Below, one piece after another: positions 52,912-59,609 of a DNA stretch of 64,000 nucleotides (its first letter is position 1; the number at the start of each line of letters is the position of its first letter). The position numbers were made by a program, and so were the translations under genes. The notes beneath the pieces are model-generated. The model made no database searches. It was not told the origin of the DNA and worked only from the letters and a program-made list of their open reading frames with translations. Origin of the DNA: Methylomagnum ishizawai (GTDB lineage: Bacteria > Pseudomonadota > Gammaproteobacteria > Methylococcales > Methylococcaceae); the NCBI RefSeq assembly GCF_019670005.1, contig NZ_AP019783.1:2940150-3004149 (forward strand), in the 5' to 3' direction.

Positions 52912-52985
52912 AGGGCCGTAGGCGCGATTAGCGCAGCGTAATCGCACGGTTTCAATGCCTCCGATTACGCTTCGCTAATCGAAGT
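52912..52985. repeat. palindromic repeat family A, copy 3
   Basis: Starts AGGGCCGTAGGCGCGATTAG and runs to CTTCGCTAATCGAAG; the right end is truncated relative to copies 1 and 2 (no CTACCGGGCT). It is 23 bases after the canonical attC and shortly before ATTAGGCGGG, a possible decayed core box. Confidence 0.75.
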
Positions 52986-53041
52986 AAAGTATTAGGCGGG
53001 TCCGTTCAATTCCTGGTTAAGCTTGAAAATAAGGACAATAT

Positions 53042-54499
53042 ATGAATGTATATTTTTCAGATTACTTTGGCATTGATCCACTGTTGCTGGAGGAGTATGG
53101 AGCGCTAAATATCTCACTGATTAACGATCTGCCATTATTTGTTGACCCGTTTCTTTTGTTTAATAGTGAAAAAGAGCAATATCGAAAGCTACATGATGAC
53201 ATTATAAATTATCTTCGCTTTCTACGAGAGATATCCTCATCAGACGGTGTGAGGCTTGGTCTGATAAAAAGCTGGTATCTTTTTCCAGAAATTAAACAAA
53301 ATTGGCTCGGGTATAGCAAAGTTGGAAATGGTGGTAGTGGATTAGGTCATAAATTTGCAAATGCACTTAACGCCAATCTTAACTCAATATTTAATAATTT
53401 TGGAAAAGAAGAAGTAACGAAAGGGAGTCACTTAGAAAAGTTATGCCTAGTAAAGGAAGGGGTTGGTAGAGACAATATTAGCGACTTCACTATGAACCTT
53501 ATCAAGGGCTTCTTATGTGAATATACTCAAGATTTTGCAAAGCAACATATCGGAAAAAGCGGCGCAAAAAAAGTCTCGGTTAGACATGTTTTATTTAATT
53601 ATAAGACAAGAAGTTGGGAGCATGGAATATATTATTTGCCATACATAGACGGTGATTATGTTCTTTTAACACCAAAAGATATTCTTACCAAAGATGACAC
53701 ATGGATAAACAAGCACGACCTTATTGGCGACTTTGATGAAATAGCACACTCCCTTCCGAATGCAGAACTCAGAGCGCAAGTGAACGAATATTTTTTAAGA
53801 CTATTGCCAGACAATGCAAAGAAGAAAGATATTGATCGGGCCGCAGCTAGGGTTTACTTGCAATATCCCGAGCTTATTGATCATTACATACGATATAAAG
53901 AGGATCATGGTAACGAAGCTGAGAAACTGAGTGCGTCAAAGGTTAAGGCAACAGAAAATTTATTTATAGAAGGCGTTGAAAAACTAATTAGAGAGTTAGG
54001 GCGATCCAGCGAATTTTTTGAAAAAAACTGGGACACTTTCGAGGAAGCCTATCAGAGAGTTGTATATTTAAAGCAAGTTATTGAGAAGAATGATGGCTAT
54101 AGGTTTTTCTATGTTAAAGGAGAGCCAGTAAAGAGAGAATCTGACTTGCAGTTAATTTTTAGATTAACTTGGTTTGCAAGTCCATCAGATGTTAATAGTG
54201 AAGTAAATAATGGACGTGGCCCTGTAGATTATAAAATATCCAGGGGCGATAAGGATAAGACTCTTGTTGAGTTTAAACTTGCCAGCAACAGTAAACTAAA
54301 AGCAAATCTTGAAAATCAAGTTAAAGTATATGAACAAGCAAATAACACCAGGAAATCAATTAAAGTTATATTGTACTTTGATGATACGGAGCTAAATAAA
54401 CTTTTAAGAACATTAAAAGAATTAAACTTAAATCCAGGCAAAGAATTAATTCTAATTGATGCCAGAAAAAGTAATAAGCCATCAGGTTCAAACGCATGA
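53042..54499 (+). CDS. PD-(D/E)XK nuclease-like protein, cargo
   Basis: A 485-residue AT-rich protein. Residues about 385-460 contain a PD-(D/E)XK-type core: NNGRGPVDYKIS with Asp396, then LVEFKLAS with Glu410 and Lys412, followed by a helix (LKANLENQVKVYEQANN) and a strand IKVILYFDD. The N-terminal about 330 residues are helical and unknown; they could be the sensor or target-recognition part. It has no adjacent methylase, so it is not a classic restriction enzyme. Position in a cassette cluster within a prophage suggests a single-gene anti-phage nuclease. Domain call moderate; role inferred. Confidence 0.6.
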   Translation: MNVYFSDYFGIDPLLLEEYGALNISLINDLPLFVDPFLLFNSEKEQYRKLHDDIINYLRFLREISSSDGVRLGLIKSWYLFPEIKQNWLGYSKVGNGGSGLGHKFANALNANLNSIFNNFGKEEVTKGSHLEKLCLVKEGVGRDNISDFTMNLIKGFLCEYTQDFAKQHIGKSGAKKVSVRHVLFNYKTRSWEHGIYYLPYIDGDYVLLTPKDILTKDDTWINKHDLIGDFDEIAHSLPNAELRAQVNEYFLRLLPDNAKKKDIDRAAARVYLQYPELIDHYIRYKEDHGNEAEKLSASKVKATENLFIEGVEKLIRELGRSSEFFEKNWDTFEEAYQRVVYLKQVIEKNDGYRFFYVKGEPVKRESDLQLIFRLTWFASPSDVNSEVNNGRGPVDYKISRGDKDKTLVEFKLASNSKLKANLENQVKVYEQANNTRKSIKVILYFDDTELNKLLRTLKELNLNPGKELILIDARKSNKPSGSNA

Positions 54500-54550
54500 A
54501 CCCAAGCATCACAATTAGCTTAAAAACGCTGTGCCGGTGAGACTTTTCTT

Positions 54551-54592
54551 AGGGCCGCAGGTGTGATTAACGAAGCACGGAGCTACGGGGCT
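54551..54592. repeat. palindromic repeat family A, degenerate copy 4
   Basis: AGGGCCGCAGGTGTGATTA at the left joins directly to CGGAGCTACGGGGCT at the right, so the middle palindromes have been lost. It marks the right border of the plus-strand cargo. Confidence 0.6.
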
Positions 54593-54656
54593 ATGACGAA
54601 CACTGTAAGATTTCCGAAATTATGTAGCAGTTGCACAAAGCTTGGGCAATAATAAG

Positions 54657-54678
54657 GCGCAAGCCGGAAAGCTTGCGC
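54657..54678 (-). terminator. hairpin, candidate terminator of the P63C gene
   Basis: GCGCAAGC and GCTTGCGC form a perfect 8-bp stem around CGGAAA. On the minus strand it follows the P63C stop by 32 bases and is trailed by CTTATTATT, a weak U tract. A terminator or mRNA end-structure is likely. Confidence 0.5.
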
Positions 54679-54710
54679 TTGATGGGTAAGGCGAATAAAA
54701 AAAATGTCAG

Positions 54711-55745
54711 TTAAGGTTCGGCGGGGCAGTCATCAGACATAAATGGAAGTTGAAGGGTATCGCCTCGTCGCGGATGCGCTATATCCAACATCATTTTGAA
54801 TTGATCCCAAGAACTAGAAACCCGCATTAGGGTAATAACTGCATGTAGATGTTGTGCTAACGCTGGATGCCCAACATCCTCGGTAAGCCATTGGTGGAAT
54901 CTAGGCTTTCTTTTGCCGGATTCTGTTGGTGTTCGCTTTTGCAATTCTTCTAAAATACCAGGAGCTAATCTCGCATAAACGATATCTTTCGTGTAATGCG
55001 CTACGACTTGAGGAGGGTTAACTTTTCTTCCCCTCCATTCCCATTGCCTTAATTTAAAAATTTGCTCATAAAATTCATCCGGGAATCTCTTAGCCCAAGC
55101 AGCAAACTCTTTCCTCAGATATGCATCCAATATAGCTTGCAGCGCTTGTCTATCTCTTACTTCCTGATAGCCCGTCGCCTCATCAACTAGAGCGATGATT
55201 CCAACACGCGCAAATGCGCGTACAAGCATTTCAGCTTGAGCGCCAATATGTTCTTGCTGCTTTGATAATGCTCCACTTTTCCTCGCCTCCAAGACGGCAT
55301 CGCATATATCCGCTAGCACCGTAGCTTCATAGCCAAACGCCAAGGCACCACGTGGGGTTCTGAACCTGATTGGGTTGGATGTCACCTCGATTAAATTGCT
55401 GTTTATAAAGGGTTCAAGCGTCTTTTGGGCCACAAAAGCCGCCAATCGATCACCGCCACTTTTTGTGCTGCCCTTAGAGATGCCAAGAGCCGGAAACATG
55501 CCGCGCTGGTTTAATACCCGCCTCCCGTCTTCAAGTACGTAACACGGGATTTCAACATTGCCGATTCTAAGTGGATGATCTGGTGATCCATGGGTTGCTT
55601 TTACCGCCTCTGCGTTACCACCCATGCCTTCGCCTCCCCATCGAGATTCAGCGGCTTTTTTTGCAATTTCCTTTCTTTTCTCGGGGCTTAAAACTTGTGC
55701 CCGAGCCACCCCGCCCCTTGCCCTGCCTTTACGCTCTTCACTCAT
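54711..55745 (-). CDS. P63C domain phage-associated protein
   Basis: A 344-residue protein with the P63C signature: NQRGMFPALGISKGSTKSGGDR, FRTPRGALAFGYEATVLADICDAVLEA, then IGAQAEMLVRAFARVGIIALVDEATGYQEVRDR. The first about 40 residues are Ala/Lys/Arg-rich (KKAAESRWGGEGMGG). P63C proteins occur widely in phages and mobile elements but have no assigned function. Start ATG 55745 chosen because GGAG lies 8 bases upstream. Its promoter holds four TGCAAG-type hexamers, suggesting specific regulation. Confidence 0.8.
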   Translation of the reverse strand: MSEERKGRARGGVARAQVLSPEKRKEIAKKAAESRWGGEGMGGNAEAVKATHGSPDHPLRIGNVEIPCYVLEDGRRVLNQRGMFPALGISKGSTKSGGDRLAAFVAQKTLEPFINSNLIEVTSNPIRFRTPRGALAFGYEATVLADICDAVLEARKSGALSKQQEHIGAQAEMLVRAFARVGIIALVDEATGYQEVRDRQALQAILDAYLRKEFAAWAKRFPDEFYEQIFKLRQWEWRGRKVNPPQVVAHYTKDIVYARLAPGILEELQKRTPTESGKRKPRFHQWLTEDVGHPALAQHLHAVITLMRVSSSWDQFKMMLDIAHPRRGDTLQLPFMSDDCPAEP

Positions 55746-55827
55746 TGCAAGCACTCCAGTTTGTCTATACTTGCATCATGGCCCCTGATTCGCAAAAATG
55801 CAAGCAAGAATTTTTTATATGCTTGCA
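55746..55827 (-). promoter_or_regulatory. P63C promoter with two paired TGCAAG/CTTGCA motifs
   Basis: TGCAAG (55746-55751) with CTTGCA (55770-55775), and TGCAAG (55799-55804) with CTTGCA (55822-55827), give two inverted pairs with spacers of 18 and 17 bases. A TATAGA -10-like box on the minus strand lies between the pairs. The arrangement fits binding of a dimeric regulator, possibly the P63C protein itself or a phage repressor. Confidence 0.5.
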
Positions 55828-55837
55828 TTAAACGGAT

Positions 55838-55970
55838 TTAATTAAATCTTACATCCTGCGTTCCAATCGCCTGGATGCATTGCAAGAAGAAGCTGAAGGT
55901 GAACGATCCGCAATTGATCTTGGTGTTGATGCTGTTGTAAGTCTCTTCCACGCTCATGTCGTTGAATTTG
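55838..55970 (-). pseudogene. possible 3' fragment of a lost gene
   Basis: The minus-strand frame reads TKFNDMSVEETYNSINTKIN to CIQAIGTQDVRFN and stops at 55838. Its composition is protein-like and differs from the phage genes. It runs into repeat B copy 2 at 55971, which seems to have cut off its 5' part. No family recognised; may be chance. Confidence 0.25.
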
Positions 55971-56045
55971 GTAGGGTGGGCGGTGGCATTCCCAGTCCAC
56001 CATGATGTTTGCAGGGCGGTGGGCATGGGTACATGCCCACCCTAC
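55971..56045. repeat. palindromic repeat family B, copy 2
   Basis: A complete copy: GTAGGGTGGGCGGTGGCATT at the left and GCATGGGTACATGCCCACC then CTAC at the right. The outer ends are complementary (GTAGGGTGGGC against GCCCACCCTAC). It marks the right edge of the foreign island, next to the phage genes. Confidence 0.75.
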
Positions 56046-56058
56046 GGGGCTACGCGGC

Positions 56059-56271
56059 TTAGATTTGCTCATCAAAAAGGCTTGTTTGCGGCTCAAGGCT
56101 GTCGATCAAGCGCCGCGCCCGCCGCCCCAGTTTGCGGACCTTACGCCGCAATACCTCTTCATCCGGCCAATGTTTCACCATGGCCCGCTCGATTTCCTCG
56201 GGGCCATGCCGGGCCGCATCGGTAGCGGCCAGGGTTTCCGCTAGGCGTTGGTGTAGGGTTCGGGGCAACAT
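56059..56271 (-). CDS. small phage protein, helical, unknown
   Basis: A 70-residue basic-acidic helical protein (LHQRLAETLAATDAARHGPEEIERAMVKHWPDEEVLRRKVRKLGRR), two bases downstream of the Mor-like gene and in the same operon. Probably a phage regulatory or packaging accessory protein. No family recognised. Confidence 0.5.
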   Translation of the reverse strand: MLPRTLHQRLAETLAATDAARHGPEEIERAMVKHWPDEEVLRRKVRKLGRRARRLIDSLEPQTSLFDEQI

Positions 56272-56273
56272 AG

Positions 56274-56564
56274 CTATTTCCCCCCATTCACGATTTCATA
56301 AACCCGGCTCTTGGAAAGATGATACTTTTCCATCAATTCCTTGAGATTGCTTCCATTGAATTCCCGCCGTATCGCCTCGTCCCTCGATTCCAAGGACGGG
56401 GCCGGGATATAGACCCGGCCCGCCCCGTGGTCCCGGTATAGGAAATCCAAAATCCCACAGGCCAGGTCTTCCGCGAATTTCTCGCTCAGGAACGGCGCGG
56501 TCTGCCGGATATACTGGGAGATTTTCCAGCGCAAGGACAACGCCGCGTCTTGTTGGGTACTCAT
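56274..56564 (-). CDS. Mor-like transcription activator
   Basis: A 96-residue protein whose second half has the Mor/C family pattern: GRVYIPAPSLESRDEAIRREF, NGSNLKELMEKYHLSKSRVYEIV, a dimerisation strand followed by a helix-turn-helix. In phage Mu, Mor activates middle genes. Here it starts one base after the terminase stop, so it is cotranscribed with packaging genes; it may activate the head genes, which the cargo island now separates from the terminase. Confidence 0.75.
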   Translation of the reverse strand: MSTQQDAALSLRWKISQYIRQTAPFLSEKFAEDLACGILDFLYRDHGAGRVYIPAPSLESRDEAIRREFNGSNLKELMEKYHLSKSRVYEIVNGGK

Positions 56565-56565
56565 G

Positions 56566-58692
56566 CTACAAACTCCAATCGGCGGAACCGAAACCATGAT
56601 CGATACGCGGGGCCACGGGCCGGGCCGGTTTGGCCGGGACCGGGGCGGGGATGGAAACCGGCACGGACGGGGCCGGACCCGGCGCGGCGGGTTCGGTGGG
56701 CGGTTCGTCGGCCCATTCCATCAAGTCCGGCTGGGCAAGGCGGCGCTCGTATTCCTGCCAAAAGCGGTCGATGCTGCGGTAGCCTTCGACCAGCATTTCA
56801 AAACCCCACAACGCGCCCACGGTGCAATCCAACACCTCGTTACGGGTATGTGAATTGGGTTTCTCCCACTTATCGCCCCCCGATTTGGTTTTAACCCGCT
56901 GTTCCGATGTCAATTGCTCGTAGAACTGCGGCGGCAAATCCTTGGAAAAATGCACGTAGCCGGGGCCGGGGTCGGCGACTTGCAACCGCCCGTAAATGGT
57001 GTCCTTCGCCGCGTCGGTGCCGATCCAATAGAGTTTGCAGCCGTTGGGGATGGGCTTGCCGGTATGCTGTTTCACGTCCGGGCGCGTCATGCGCGACTTG
57101 ATGGGCTGGCCTTCCTTGGTTTCGCCCTTGGTGGCGTAGATCCGCCGCCGCTCCCGGCCCCGGCAAAACCGATAGGCTTGGTGGGTCGCGTAGCCCGTGT
57201 CCACGCCGCAAATCTCTATCCCCAGGGTTCCCCCACGGGCGTGCTTGTAGCGCCGCCCCAGGGCCGTTTCCAGGGCGTTCCAATCGCCATCGATAAACGG
57301 GTTGATGTTGTCGATGACCCGGTAATCGACCACCCACATTTCCTCCCCAGGGCCGATGCCCCAGACCACCAGTTCAAAGCGGTCCCCCTGCACGTCGGTG
57401 AAGCCCACCAGCACCAGGGCATCACGGGGCACGGTGCGGAGCGGGTACGGCTCGGCGCGGGCGATGAGCGCCGCCGCGTCGCCTTGCTCGACCTCTTCCT
57501 CCCAGCACTCGCCCGCCGTGGTGTTCCAAAAGGTCTTCAACAGCGTGCTGTCGCCCGCCGCCGCCTTGAGGCGGGCCGCGATGAATTCCGCCGCGATGGA
57601 CGCCCACGATTTCTGTGGGCTGTAGGCGGACCAACCGTGGAAGGCGATGTGGGCCGCTTTGGGCACCACAGCGCCCGCCGCGTCCCGGAACAGCAGTTCC
57701 CCGCCAGGATTGATGTCGATCCAGGTGCCGGTGGCCGGATTGAGCCAGCGCCCGCGCTTGAGGTAGTCCGGGTGGTCGGCGATGGCGAGGTATTGGGCCT
57801 GGGTGTAGAGGCAACCGCCCTGCGGGCAGGCATAGCGCACGGTGGCGGGGTCGTCGTCGTCCCAGTGGAAACCGCGGGCGTGCTTCTCGGCCACGGTCGC
57901 GCCGAATTCGAGGGCGTGTTCCCGGCCACACTCGGGGCAGGGGATGTGATAGACGAACACCTCTTGGGCCATGTTCACCCGTTCGTCGATTTGGCAGGAA
58001 CCGGGGCCGCTGGTTTTGATCCGGGGCGTGCTGCCCGCCACCATCTTGCCGTAGGGGCTGCCCTCGATCCGCTTCAGCCCCAGGTTGAACGCCCTGCCCT
58101 CCCCTTCCACATCGGACGGGAACGCGGCCAATTCGTCGAACCAACCCGCCCCGATGGTGATCCGGCGGTATTCCTTCGCGGAAGTGCCGCCCTTGTTGTA
58201 GATCACGCCCGTGAGCAGGCGCTTCATGTCCTGGGTGTTGTTCGCCGACTTCCTCAGTGAGTTGGGGAAGATTTTTTGGATGCGCTTCACGTCGCGCAAG
58301 GCCGGGTCCAGTTCCGTCTTGACGAATTCGATCTTGTCCGCGTCCGTGGGTTGCCAAACGGCCTGGTTCCGCTTTTTGTGTTCGGCGAAATACAGCAACC
58401 CGCACAGCATGATTTTGGTGTAGCCCCAGCGGGTGGACTTCTTCACGTCTACTTCCCGGATATCGTCGTCGCCGATGCAGTCCATGACCGCGATTTGGTA
58501 GGGCCAAGGTTCCCAGCCGCCTTCCCCATGGGAGGATTCCCGGCTGAGGTAGAAATGGGCGCGGCTCCACTCGCTCATCCGCATGGGGGGATCGACCCGG
58601 AGGGGTTCCAAGCCCGCGTCCACCGCCGCCAGCAAGCGGGCGGCGGCGCGGGCGCGGGGGTCATACCGTTTGTTTGCCATCGTCGAACTCAT
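56566..58692 (-). CDS. terminase large subunit (lambda GpA type)
   Basis: A 708-residue GpA-family terminase that packages DNA with an ATPase and cuts it with a nuclease. Visible: the N-terminal ATPase region with VDVKKSTRWGYTKIMLCG, VWQPTDADKIEFVKTELDPALRD, Walker B-like IGAGWFDELAAFPSDVEGEG, the zinc-like YHIPCPECGREHAL segment, and the C-terminal nuclease part with VGFTDVQGDRFELVVWG and GVDTGYATHQAY. Ends in a proline-rich tail. An alternative start at 58680 would remove four residues. Confidence 0.93.
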   Translation of the reverse strand: MSSTMANKRYDPRARAAARLLAAVDAGLEPLRVDPPMRMSEWSRAHFYLSRESSHGEGGWEPWPYQIAVMDCIGDDDIREVDVKKSTRWGYTKIMLCGLLYFAEHKKRNQAVWQPTDADKIEFVKTELDPALRDVKRIQKIFPNSLRKSANNTQDMKRLLTGVIYNKGGTSAKEYRRITIGAGWFDELAAFPSDVEGEGRAFNLGLKRIEGSPYGKMVAGSTPRIKTSGPGSCQIDERVNMAQEVFVYHIPCPECGREHALEFGATVAEKHARGFHWDDDDPATVRYACPQGGCLYTQAQYLAIADHPDYLKRGRWLNPATGTWIDINPGGELLFRDAAGAVVPKAAHIAFHGWSAYSPQKSWASIAAEFIAARLKAAAGDSTLLKTFWNTTAGECWEEEVEQGDAAALIARAEPYPLRTVPRDALVLVGFTDVQGDRFELVVWGIGPGEEMWVVDYRVIDNINPFIDGDWNALETALGRRYKHARGGTLGIEICGVDTGYATHQAYRFCRGRERRRIYATKGETKEGQPIKSRMTRPDVKQHTGKPIPNGCKLYWIGTDAAKDTIYGRLQVADPGPGYVHFSKDLPPQFYEQLTSEQRVKTKSGGDKWEKPNSHTRNEVLDCTVGALWGFEMLVEGYRSIDRFWQEYERRLAQPDLMEWADEPPTEPAAPGPAPSVPVSIPAPVPAKPARPVAPRIDHGFGSADWSL

Positions 58693-59176
58693 CGATGTAA
58701 TCGACCAAGCGGGCGGCTTCGTTGGCGATGGCGTCCCGGCCCACGCTCGTGAGCAGGTTGCGGGCCTTCGCCAGCTGGTCGCGCACGAGGTTGAGCTGGT
58801 CGGCGCTGATTTCCGGCCACGCCCGTTTCAGCAGCATGGGGACGGCCTCGAATTCGGTCGCCATCTGCCCCGTAACCCGCGAGAGCGCCAGGGCGAGATT
58901 GTCTATCGGTGCCCACTCGCCCAGGGCTTGCATGTTGCGGATTTTCTGGCCCAGGCGCTGTTCGCGGGCCAGCCCGGCCCGCTCTTCCGCAAGGCTGGCA
59001 TTGCGGCCCGCCGCCATTTCGCGCATGTGGGCGCAGTAGGCGCGGAGCATGTCGCCCGCGCTGGCGTCGGGGTCGATGATGCCGTCCTTGCACAGGCGGG
59101 AGACGCGGGCCTCGGATACGTCGATCAGGGCCGCGAAATCGCGCTGTTTGATGGGTTTTTCCAGTTCTATCAGCAA
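58661..59176 (-). CDS. terminase small subunit (Nu1-like)
   Basis: A 171-residue protein with an N-terminal winged-helix or helix-turn-helix (IKQRDFAALIDVSEARVSRLCKDGII), as in lambda Nu1, then a helical assembly region (ERAGLAREQRLGQKIRNMQALGEW). It should recognise cos or pac DNA. It overlaps the large-subunit start by 32 bases, the normal gene order. Confidence 0.85.
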   Translation of the reverse strand: MLIELEKPIKQRDFAALIDVSEARVSRLCKDGIIDPDASAGDMLRAYCAHMREMAAGRNASLAEERAGLAREQRLGQKIRNMQALGEWAPIDNLALALSRVTGQMATEFEAVPMLLKRAWPEISADQLNLVRDQLAKARNLLTSVGRDAIANEAARLVDYIDEFDDGKQTV

Positions 59177-59609
59177 CTTAACCCCCCATGGGACGAGTGA
59201 AAACTAGAGAAAAGCCCGCGGGTCCGCCTCGCAAGGCTCCTGAATGCCAGAGGTACCTACCGCCGCCCCCGGCCCCTTGCGTCCCTGCCGCCCCCATGCC
59301 CGGCCCACCGGCCCGGCCCGGTGCGTTGCCGACTACCCGGCCAATCCCTCGAACCCGCTTTCCCCGATCCTGTCCTACCTTGTCCATCGTCTATCCTCGA
59401 AAATCAGTTGTAAGCTATTGAATGTCCAAGATTTCCAACCTGTCCAAGATATTTTCTTGCAGAGCTATAGGCCGTTGCCCTTACCTCGTACCCCTATGCA
59501 CAGCCCGCCCGCGTGTGCGCGTGGAATTACCTTGGACGACTTGGAAATCTTGGACATTCAATGGCTTACAGCCGTAAATTTCCCCGCCGACCCGGCCATG
59601 CCTGGACAA
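59177..59609. other. 433-base non-coding phage region
   Basis: No gene is supported. It separates the replication genes from the terminase pair and holds the long inverted repeat described separately. Likely functions are a cos or pac site next to the small terminase gene, a replication origin next to the primase, or the late promoter. Confidence 0.5.
59410..59569. repeat. 39-bp inverted repeat with TCCAA iterons
   Basis: Left arm 59410-59448 and right arm 59531-59569 match as complements at 35 of 39 positions (GTAAGCTATTGAATGTCC opens the left arm). Each arm contains three TCCAA steps about 10 bases apart, so six copies of the motif are phased with the helix in two mirror-image clusters around an 82-base centre. 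This fits binding of an initiator, terminase or regulator. Confidence 0.75.

Noticed and set aside
50139-54592. CRISPR array from the recurring palindromes
   Set aside because: The repeats are about 80 bases, few, irregularly spaced by whole genes, and not separated by uniform spacers.
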